Program-made: the position numbers and the translations under genes
Notes under the pieces: generated by a model
Database searches by the model: none
What the model was told of the DNA's origin: nothing
Seen by the model: only the letters and a program-made list of their open reading frames with translations
Shown: positions 35,364-41,472 of the stretch, one piece after another
Layout of the letters: each line of letters begins with the position of its first letter
Position numbering within the stretch: position 1 is the first letter of the stretch
NCBI GenBank assembly: GCA_016125375.1
Contig: WGLU01000002.1
Span: forward strand, 186,001-250,000
Reading direction: 5' to 3'
DNA length: 64,000 nucleotides
Source: Pseudomonadota bacterium
GTDB taxonomy: Bacteria; Pseudomonadota; Alphaproteobacteria; UBA1280; RI-95

Positions 35364-35392
35364 GGTAAAAAACAACCGCCCCAGTGGGGCGG
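35364..35392 (-). terminator. Rho-independent terminator of the 70-residue peptide gene
   Basis: A 7-bp stem (CCGCCCC with GGGGCGG) on the - strand is followed by TTGTTTTTT, shortly after the stop at 35402. Confidence 0.82.
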
Positions 35393-35401
35393 CAATTTTT
35401 A

Positions 35402-35614
35402 TCAGGCTGTTTCGACCACAAAATAATCGTTAAATGTGGGGGGCATCCGGAGCACTTTAGCCATCACCTCGGGCGCAACCACAATATCACTCACAGGGCT
35501 GCTGCCACTTGGCTGCGGCGTTCCAGCATCAGCTACCCGCACATCAAACAGATCAGGCAGGTCACTGGCTTGCAACGGGCGGGGCACTTTGATGCCTTTT
35601 GTATATGTCGTCAT
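35402..35614 (-). CDS. 70-residue peptide, paralogue of the 35105-35281 product
   Basis: Starts at 35614 with AGCAGGG upstream. N-terminal TKGIKVPRPLQASDLPDLFDV, a Pro/Gly/Ser-rich centre (AGTPQPSGSSPVSD) and a C-terminal block MPPTFNDYFVVETA shared with the neighbouring 58-residue product. No Cys, no membrane segment. It lies 121 bases downstream of rsmI with its own candidate promoter and a terminator, so it is likely a separate transcript. No known family. Confidence 0.6.
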   Translation of the reverse strand: MTTYTKGIKVPRPLQASDLPDLFDVRVADAGTPQPSGSSPVSDIVVAPEVMAKVLRMPPTFNDYFVVETA

Positions 35615-35667
35615 GGTAATTACCCTGCTTTTGCTTTGTTTTTGCTTATTTTTAGCGGGTTTTGCAC

Positions 35668-35696
35668 AACATAAAGGCAGTTACCATAAAACGCAA
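35668..35696 (-). promoter_or_regulatory. Candidate promoter of the 70-residue peptide gene
   Basis: On the - strand TTGCGT (35696-35691), 17 bases, TATGTT (35673-35668), 53 bases before the start codon. Confidence 0.45.
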
Positions 35697-35735
35697 GGAC
35701 AAAAATCTGCCAAAACAGGTGGTTATGGCGCTGCG

Positions 35736-36578
35736 TTAAGCCTTTGCCTGTTCCAGCACCATGGCATAGGCCTCGCGTTTGGGGATGCCGTAAACGGTGG
35801 CGATATGGTCGCGGATATCTTTGGCGGAGAGGCCCTTGGCGGCCATATCGGCAATAACAGCCTGCACATCGTCCAGCGTAATGGCGGCGGGCTTGCCGTT
35901 GCTACCGGCAACAATCAGGGTGATTTCGCCCAGTACCTCTGCCCTGTTTGCATAATCGTCGGATAATTGCTGTAAGGTGCCGCGGCTGAACTCCTCATGG
36001 GTTTTGGTCAGCTCCCGACATAGGCACGCCCCACGCCCCTGCCCCAGCACGGCAGCCATATCGGCCAGTACGTCTACGATACGGCGGGGGGATTCGTAAA
36101 AAATCAGGGTTTCCGTCCGCTCGGCCAGCTTGGCCAGCTCTTTTTGGCGCGCGGCAGATGTTTTGGGCAAAAAGCCGATAAAACTAAATGTCTGGCTGGG
36201 CAGGCCGCTGGCCGCAAGCGCTGTTACGCTTGCCGACACACCGGGGATGACGTGCAGGTCGTAGCCTTTTTCTACAACAGTTTTGGCCAGCAGGTAGCCC
36301 GGGTCACTAACAGCGGGCATACCGGCGTCTGTAATCACGGCGATGCTTTTACCTTCCGCCAGCCAGTTCAGCAAACCCTCTGCCGCGGCATGTTCGTTAT
36401 GGGCATGATAGGCAACAAGGCGTTTGGGGCTGATGCTAAAGTGTGTGAACAGGTGGCGTGCCCTGCGGGTGTCTTCCGCGGCAATCACGTCTACGCTATT
36501 GAGAATATCCACGGCGCGGAAGGTCATATCCCCGTAATTGCCAATCGGCACGCCGACCAGATACAACGTACCGCTCAT
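35736..36578 (-). CDS. rsmI: 16S rRNA (cytidine1402-2'-O)-methyltransferase RsmI
   Basis: 280 residues. Methylates the 2'-O of C1402 in the ribosomal decoding centre. The tetrapyrrole-methylase-like fold is clear: GTLYLVGVPIGNYGDMTFRAVDIL, IAAEDTRRARHLF, ITDAGMPAVSDPGYLL, VIPGVSASVTALAASGLP, FIGFLPK, and IFYESPRRIVD; the C-terminal helical domain ends AKDIRDHIATVYGIPKREAY. The ATG overlaps the stop of the upstream A1408 methyltransferase gene by four bases, so the two are one operon with coupled translation. Confidence 0.95.
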   Translation of the reverse strand: MSGTLYLVGVPIGNYGDMTFRAVDILNSVDVIAAEDTRRARHLFTHFSISPKRLVAYHAHNEHAAAEGLLNWLAEGKSIAVITDAGMPAVSDPGYLLAKTVVEKGYDLHVIPGVSASVTALAASGLPSQTFSFIGFLPKTSAARQKELAKLAERTETLIFYESPRRIVDVLADMAAVLGQGRGACLCRELTKTHEEFSRGTLQQLSDDYANRAEVLGEITLIVAGSNGKPAAITLDDVQAVIADMAAKGLSAKDIRDHIATVYGIPKREAYAMVLEQAKA

Positions 36579-37228
36579 CCGATTTTACCCGTCATATACA
36601 AGGTTTCCCGCCCGCTGCGGCGGATAAGGCGCCCCGCCCATGTGGACGGATGGTCTTTGAGCTCGAGCGCATCCAAAAAGGCGTGGTTGTGGATGGTGAT
36701 GCCTGCTTTTTCGTAAGCGGGGATGAGCGTACCTGTAACGTAGGCCTCGTCCACGTCGGGCAGGTTCATGTGCTGGCGCTGTTCCTCGTTCTGGAAGACG
36801 TAGAGGTTCAGGTAAAAGCTGAAATCCGCTCCTTTTTTACCGATAGCGGCCATGCTGCGTATCGCCTCGATATTCGGCTCAACCCATGCATACATCAGGC
36901 TGCCCCACGGGAAGTTGACGAACACGTGGTCGGCGATGCCCGTCATATCCTCCGGCACATCCAGCAGGTTAAAGCACACGAACGCCGCGTTGGCGGCACC
37001 GCCGCGGGCGGGTTTTTTGGCAGCCTTGGCGGAGGACTCCGCCAGCGAGGAGCGGTCGGCGTCCACACCCAGATAAAACACATCCGCCTGCGCGCGGGCA
37101 TGGCGGTAGACAAACATGCCGTCACCTGTGCCCAGATCCGCATGAAAAGCGCCATAGGGTGCTGCCAGCTCGCGCAGGGCGCTGCCGCTGATGGGGAAAG
37201 ATTTTTTGCCGATAATCTGCTCTAACAT
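36575..37228 (-). CDS. KamB/NpmA-like 16S rRNA (adenine1408-N1)-methyltransferase
   Basis: 217 residues. The sequence follows the aminoglycoside-resistance methyltransferases KamB and NpmA through its whole length: SAM motif DLGTGDG (31-37), VDADRSSLAESSAKAAKKPARGG (compare DADKSRMEKISAKAAAKPAKGG of KamB), VNFPWGSL (Trp108) and STWAGRL (Trp197). Those two tryptophans correspond to the residues that stack on the flipped A1408 in NpmA. A1408 N1-methylation blocks kanamycin and apramycin binding. The start at 37228 fits the family; the frame runs on to 37336 but that part is not family-like. A promoter placed seven bases before the ATG predicts a leaderless mRNA. Function is inferred from residues; the native role may be other than resistance. 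Confidence 0.8.
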   Translation of the reverse strand: MLEQIIGKKSFPISGSALRELAAPYGAFHADLGTGDGMFVYRHARAQADVFYLGVDADRSSLAESSAKAAKKPARGGAANAAFVCFNLLDVPEDMTGIADHVFVNFPWGSLMYAWVEPNIEAIRSMAAIGKKGADFSFYLNLYVFQNEEQRQHMNLPDVDEAYVTGTLIPAYEKAGITIHNHAFLDALELKDHPSTWAGRLIRRSGRETLYMTGKIG

Positions 37229-37235
37229 GCTGGCA

Positions 37236-37263
37236 ATATTAGGCGGAGGCAGCCGCGCGTCAA
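37236..37263 (-). promoter_or_regulatory. Candidate leaderless promoter of the A1408 methyltransferase gene
   Basis: On the - strand TTGACG (37263-37258), 16 bases, TAATAT (37241-37236), then only seven bases to the ATG at 37228. Transcription would start at or one base before the A of the start codon, and no ribosome-binding site is present. Confidence 0.6.
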
Positions 37264-37270
37264 CTCCTTG

Positions 37271-37299
37271 TTGACAGCCAGTCCCAAAAAACCTAGATA
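37271..37299 (+). promoter_or_regulatory. Candidate strong sigma-70 promoter of the 37360 gene
   Basis: TTGACA at 37271-37276, 17 bases, TAGATA at 37294-37299. It is back to back with the methyltransferase promoter, with seven bases between the two -35 boxes. Confidence 0.65.
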
Positions 37300-37359
37300 G
37301 GACAGTACGTTTACCCTTCATTTTCCGTTTCCCCACCCCCTGCCCTGAAAGACATTGCC

Positions 37360-37782
37360 ATGTGCATGCTCCGCTACAGTGCCCCCCAAACCTTTACCCG
37401 TACCGTAACGCGCAATCCGGCCGACTATGCCGCAGAGGTGCTGCCCGGAACTGTGCCGGCCAGCATCGGCTATTACGGCAGCCACCACGTCCGTGTGACG
37501 GTGGTTCGTATCAAGAAGCTCCGTCGACGTGGCGATACGCTCACCATGGTGCTCCCCAGCGGGTACTTCTCCGATTCCGTGCTCAACACCCGGGCGAAGG
37601 ACACCCTCTGGTACGAGATCGCCCCCGGCGAGTTCGCCTTCATCGGCAGCCCTGCCGACGCTGCGGCGCAGCTCAAACGCTGGGGCTTCCGTTTCTCTAC
37701 GCTTGCACGCCACCTCAAGCGCAAAGCACCGGCCACCATTCACATGAAAGAGGAAACCAACCCCTTTCCCGGTGATCTTTAA
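37360..37782 (+). CDS. Hypothetical small basic protein
   Basis: 140 residues. Beta-rich appearance in the middle (HHVRVTVVRIKKLRRRGDTLTMVLPSGYFSD, DTLWYEIAPGEFAFIGS), followed by a helical stretch and a basic tail. High Arg/Lys content hints at nucleic-acid contact, which is only a guess. A second ATG lies two codons in. Divergent from the rRNA methyltransferase operon, with its own promoter, TTTTCCGTTTCCCCACCCCC leader and terminator. No family recognised. Confidence 0.6.
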   Translation: MCMLRYSAPQTFTRTVTRNPADYAAEVLPGTVPASIGYYGSHHVRVTVVRIKKLRRRGDTLTMVLPSGYFSDSVLNTRAKDTLWYEIAPGEFAFIGSPADAAAQLKRWGFRFSTLARHLKRKAPATIHMKEETNPFPGDL

Positions 37783-37786
37783 CGCA

Positions 37787-37818
37787 AACAGGCCCGCCTT
37801 CCGGCGGGTCTGTTTTTT
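37787..37818 (+). terminator. Rho-independent terminator
   Basis: An 11-position stem with one G-T pair (ACAGGCCCGCC against GGCGGGTCTGT, loop TTCC) and six T; bidirectional use with lpd is possible. Confidence 0.85.
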
Positions 37819-37830
37819 ATGGGGTACTCC

Positions 37831-39222
37831 TTAGCTGTGGAGCGCCCGGCGATCAACGGCCAGAGCGGCTTCTTTAATCGCTTCGGTCATGGTCGGGTGG
37901 GCGTGTACACTGCGGGCAATATCTTCTGCAGAGGCTGCAAACTCCATCCCGACAGCCAGTTCGGCAATCATCTCCGACGCGTTAGCGCCAATGATGTGGG
38001 CACCCAGCATCCGGTCGGTTTTGGCATCGGAAATAATTTTTACGAAGCCATCCGTGTTGGCAGTAGCAATGGCGCGGCCATTGGCGCGGAAGTGGAACTT
38101 GCCGACTTTGTACTCGATGCCTTTATCCTGCACCTCGCGCTCGGTCATACCAACGCTCGCCATTTCAGGCCACGTGTAAACAATGCCTGCAATGGCACTG
38201 TAGTTGACGTGACCAGCCTGACCAGCCATCAGCTCCACTGCGGCGACACCTTCTTCTTCACCCTTGTGGGCCAGCATCGGCCCGGGGATGCAGTCGCCCA
38301 CAGCATAAATGCCGGGAACGGAGGTCTGGTAATGGGCATCCACATCAATAAAGCCGCGGTTATCCACTTTTACCCCTACCTCGGCAAGGCCCAGTTTAGC
38401 GGTATTTGGGCGGCGGCCCACGGCAACCAGCACCTTATCGGCCGGGATTTTTTTGCTCTTGCCGTCTTTGCCTTCCAGCTCGACCTCGTAGCCTTTGCCT
38501 TTTTTGGCAACGCCTACAATCTTCTGCTCCAGCTCGAACTTGAGGCCTTGCTTGGTGAAGATTTTCTGAGCCTCCTTGGTAATATCGGCGTCCATGGTAC
38601 CGGCAATGGCAGGGGCCATATCCACTAGCGTCACATCGCTGCCCAGACGGCGCCAGACGGAGCCCAGCTCCAGCCCGATAACGCCCGCACCAATGACCAC
38701 CAGTTTGGCTGGTACGCTTGCAAAATCCAGCGCTTCGGTGCTGGTGACAATATCTTTGCCGTCAAACTTGACGTGGGGCAGCTCAACAGGCTCGGACCCC
38801 GCAGCAATCAGGATTTTTTTTGCTTTGTAGGCTGTGCCGTCCACGCTCACGGTATCGGCGGCAGTCAGTTTGCCCCAACCGTTCAGCACGGTAACCTTGT
38901 TCTTTTTCATCAGCATGTCCACGCCGCCGGTCAACTGTTTGACCACCGCGTCCTTGCGGCCAAGCATCTTTTTGAGGTCCAGCTTAACGCCTTTAACCTC
39001 GACCCCGTGGTCGGCAAAGTGGTGCAGGGCTTCTTCGTACTTTTCGGACGAATCCAACAGCGCCTTGGAGGGAATGCAGCCCACGTTCAGGCAGGTGCCG
39101 CCAAGGGTTTTGCTCTTTTCGACCAATGCCACCTTCATGCCCAGCTGGGCTGCGCGAATGGCGCCCACGTAACCGGCAGGGCCTGCACCAATGACAATCA
39201 GATCAAACTCTTGGGCGCTCAT
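37831..39222 (-). CDS. lpd: Dihydrolipoamide dehydrogenase (E3)
   Basis: 463 residues. FAD enzyme that reoxidises dihydrolipoamide of the 2-oxoglutarate dehydrogenase complex and of glycine cleavage H protein. Seen: FAD motif VIGAGPAGYVGA, redox disulphide Cys44/Cys49 in GGTCLNVGCIPSK, second nucleotide motif VIGAGVIGLELGSVW, FAD motif GDCIPGPMLAHKGEEEG, and the catalytic C-terminal HAHPTMTE with His and Glu. GGAG precedes the ATG. It is separated from sucAB by unrelated genes. Confidence 0.95.
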   Translation of the reverse strand: MSAQEFDLIVIGAGPAGYVGAIRAAQLGMKVALVEKSKTLGGTCLNVGCIPSKALLDSSEKYEEALHHFADHGVEVKGVKLDLKKMLGRKDAVVKQLTGGVDMLMKKNKVTVLNGWGKLTAADTVSVDGTAYKAKKILIAAGSEPVELPHVKFDGKDIVTSTEALDFASVPAKLVVIGAGVIGLELGSVWRRLGSDVTLVDMAPAIAGTMDADITKEAQKIFTKQGLKFELEQKIVGVAKKGKGYEVELEGKDGKSKKIPADKVLVAVGRRPNTAKLGLAEVGVKVDNRGFIDVDAHYQTSVPGIYAVGDCIPGPMLAHKGEEEGVAAVELMAGQAGHVNYSAIAGIVYTWPEMASVGMTEREVQDKGIEYKVGKFHFRANGRAIATANTDGFVKIISDAKTDRMLGAHIIGANASEMIAELAVGMEFAASAEDIARSVHAHPTMTEAIKEAALAVDRRALHS

Positions 39223-39395
39223 GGATGGAATCTCCGTTCTTAGAAAAAATGTTGCCTCATCTTTTTACGCTGAAACGGAACAAATTTCAAAACATTCCAG
39301 CCTTTTCAGGCGCGCATAAATGGTCTAAACTGCGCCCTGTTTTGTTTTTACCTTGTTTACCTTTTGCCCCTTTCACCCTCACACGGGAGGCCGCC

Positions 39396-39830
39396 ATGCG
39401 TCCCCTTTACGAGATGGAAGTCCGTTTCACCCTGTCCTTCAAGGGTAAGGACCGCCAGAAAGCCCTTCTTTCGATCGTCCCCGAGATTCACAGCCGCCTG
39501 ATGGCTCTCAAGCAGACCGACGGCAGCTGGGCGAAGTCCCTCAAGACCGACGTGCCGACCTGCAATCCGCAGGTGAACATGTCGCTGCCCACCCCCACCG
39601 ACCCGACCGCCACGGATCAGCCGTTCGAGCTGACCATCAGCGGCACGCTGGTCTACCCCGGCGCCACCGACCACGATGTGCGCTTCGACCACAAGCAGGA
39701 GCTGGCGAATTTCGCCGACGCCCTCTGCGCCGAGCTTGGACTCGAGCCCAAGGGCTTCAGCTTCGAGGCGAAGGTCATGGACCCCATGATCACCTTCCTC
39801 TACCTCGACCACACCAAGCAGACCGATTAA
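39396..39830 (+). CDS. Hypothetical small protein
   Basis: 144 residues; start at 39396 behind GGGAGG. Alternating hydrophobic/polar strands (EMEVRFTLSF, FELTISGTLVYPG, FSFEAKVMDPMITFLYL) with two helices (QKALLSIVPEIHSRLMALKQ, QELANFADALCAELGL) suggest an alpha/beta sandwich. No family recognised. Monocistronic, with a TTTGCCCCTTTCACCC leader and a terminator. Confidence 0.62.
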   Translation: MRPLYEMEVRFTLSFKGKDRQKALLSIVPEIHSRLMALKQTDGSWAKSLKTDVPTCNPQVNMSLPTPTDPTATDQPFELTISGTLVYPGATDHDVRFDHKQELANFADALCAELGLEPKGFSFEAKVMDPMITFLYLDHTKQTD

Positions 39831-39836
39831 CGACGC

Positions 39837-39866
39837 AGCCCCTGACCTTTCGGTCAGGGGCTTTTG
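39837..39866 (+). terminator. Rho-independent terminator
   Basis: An 11-bp perfect stem (AGCCCCTGACC and its complement, loop TTTC) follows the stop at 39830; the T-run is short. Confidence 0.8.
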
Positions 39867-39900
39867 CCGTTGAGGGACTCGGGGGTATAAGGTCCCCGAC

Positions 39901-40566
39901 TTAAGCAGCCAGCTTGCCTGCGCTATAGCCACCTTTGTCGAGGATGCGCCGGATGTATTTGCCTTCAAAGTCACTGTCTACCGAGGCAGTGACAGACGGT
40001 CTGGCAACCAGCGCTTTTTGCCAGGCCGAAACTTTTGGCGTTTTGGCGGTAAAATCTTCCAGCCCATGACGGGCCAGAAGGTGTAACCGCAGCATCAGGG
40101 GTGCCCATGCCGCATCGACCAGCATAAAGGTGTCACCGGCGAAGTACGGGCCCTCGCTCAGGACATCTTCCACGCGGGCAAAACCTTTGTAGAGGGTTTC
40201 GCGAGCCGTGTTATAGGCGGCTTCATCTGCGGCATTGGTCATTTGATAATGTGCGACCAGCAGGGAGCTGCCAAACTCTATCCACGCGCGGTGCTTGGCG
40301 CGCTCCAGCGGTGTTTTAGCGTGGAGCATGGGGGCATACACCTCGTCCAGATACTCGTTAATCACTGCCGACTCGAACAGTACATCGTTACCGACCTGCA
40401 GTACCGGTACTTTGCCGGTGGGGGAGAGTTTCAGGAACCAATCCGGCTTGTTGGCCAGGTCAATATAGTCAATGTCAAAGTCTACCTTCTTCTCCAGCAG
40501 TGTAATGACCGAACGCTGAACAAACGGGCAAACATCAAAGCTAATCAAACGGGGTTTCTGGCTCAT
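39901..40566 (-). CDS. Glutathione S-transferase family protein
   Basis: 221 residues. N-terminal thioredoxin-like domain: ISFDVCPFVQRSVITLLEKK with a CPFVQR start of the type seen in omega/lambda-class GSTs (catalytic Cys rather than Ser/Tyr), then GKVPVLQVGNDVLFESAVINEYLDE, the cis-Pro and Glu-Ser glutathione site. A helical C-terminal domain follows. Likely thiol transfer or dehydroascorbate-type reduction of electrophile adducts. A perfect 16-bp palindrome lies 46 bases upstream, which suggests repressor control. Confidence 0.85.
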   Translation of the reverse strand: MSQKPRLISFDVCPFVQRSVITLLEKKVDFDIDYIDLANKPDWFLKLSPTGKVPVLQVGNDVLFESAVINEYLDEVYAPMLHAKTPLERAKHRAWIEFGSSLLVAHYQMTNAADEAAYNTARETLYKGFARVEDVLSEGPYFAGDTFMLVDAAWAPLMLRLHLLARHGLEDFTAKTPKVSAWQKALVARPSVTASVDSDFEGKYIRRILDKGGYSAGKLAA

Positions 40567-40611
40567 GGGACGACTCTCCTTTTTTGCATCAGGTGTTCAC
40601 CCTACGCCTGT

Positions 40612-40627
40612 TAGACTGTACAGTCTA
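40612..40627. promoter_or_regulatory. Perfect 16-bp palindromic operator candidate
   Basis: TAGACTGTACAGTCTA reads the same on both strands. On the - strand a TTGACT immediately precedes it, so the palindrome would fill the spacer of the GST promoter. It resembles the NemR box (TAGACC-N4-GGTCTA) of TetR-family electrophile sensors. No regulator gene is adjacent. Confidence 0.65.
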
Positions 40628-40713
40628 GTCAAAAACACTTGTACTTTTCTTCGCCCCCACCCAAACTAGGGCCATTCGCTCTACCGTTTGACCAGCGCAC
40701 AGGAGCAACCGCC

Positions 40714-41472
40714 ATGCGCCCCAAAAAACGCGTCATCTTTCTTACAGGCGCGGGGCTTTCCGCCCCGTCCGGCCTGCAAACCTTCCGCGGCAAGGACGGC
40801 CTATGGATGGGCCACCGCATCGATGAGGTCTGCAACGAGCTGACCTACAACAAGAACCGCGACAAGGTTTTCGCCTTCTACAACGCCCGCAGACAAGAGC
40901 TGGCGACCGCAGCACCCAACGCTGCCCATGCCCTGATTGCCGAACTGCAAGCCGACTTTGGCACCAAGGCCGTGCTCAACGTCACCCAGAACGTGGATGA
41001 CCTGCTGGAGCGCGCCGGCGTGACCGACGTGCTGCACGTGCATGGCTTTCTGCCCAGTCTGCAATGTACACGCTGTAACGGCTTCAGTTGGGACATCGGC
41101 CACCGCGCCGCCCAGTACGGGGCGGACACCTGCCCCAACTGCAACCGTCCCAACGCGGTCAAGCCGAACATCGTGCTGTTTGGCGGCATGGCCCCCAAAT
41201 ACCGGACCATGTACAAACTGTTCTCGGAGCTGACGGAGGATGACCTTGTCGTCGTCATAGGCACAACGGGAGCGGTTATTCCCGTCAACGACCTGCTGAC
41301 CGGCGGTGTGGCCTTCTACGGCATGGGCGCGCGCTGCAAGGCGCTCCTCTGCCTGATGGAGCCCAGCATGTACATCCGGGAAGATTTGTTCGGCACCGTT
41401 ATCTACGGCTGCTGTGCCGAAAATGCCTCAGCAATTGGCGCGACAGTTCGCGCCCACCTGAACGGCGATTAG
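40714..41472 (+). CDS. Sir2-family NAD-dependent deacylase
   Basis: 252 residues; start at 40714 behind AGGAG. Sirtuin motifs: GAGLSAPSGLQTFRG (NAD), TQNVDDLLERAG, HVHG with the catalytic His, two CxxC pairs (CTRCN, CPNCN) binding zinc, KPNIVLFGG and IGTTGAVIPVNDLL. Two departures: the usual TQNIDxLH reads TQNVDDLL, and SGIPxFR reads SGLQTFR, so substrate range may differ. It is divergent from the GST gene, with the palindrome between them. The leader carries a CCCCCACCC tract. Confidence 0.82.
   Translation: MRPKKRVIFLTGAGLSAPSGLQTFRGKDGLWMGHRIDEVCNELTYNKNRDKVFAFYNARRQELATAAPNAAHALIAELQADFGTKAVLNVTQNVDDLLERAGVTDVLHVHGFLPSLQCTRCNGFSWDIGHRAAQYGADTCPNCNRPNAVKPNIVLFGGMAPKYRTMYKLFSELTEDDLVVVIGTTGAVIPVNDLLTGGVAFYGMGARCKALLCLMEPSMYIREDLFGTVIYGCCAENASAIGATVRAHLNGD

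Noticed and set aside
37229..37336. 36-residue N-terminal extension of the A1408 methyltransferase
   Set aside because: It would run through both divergent promoters and has no counterpart in KamB or NpmA; the family start matches the ATG at 37228.
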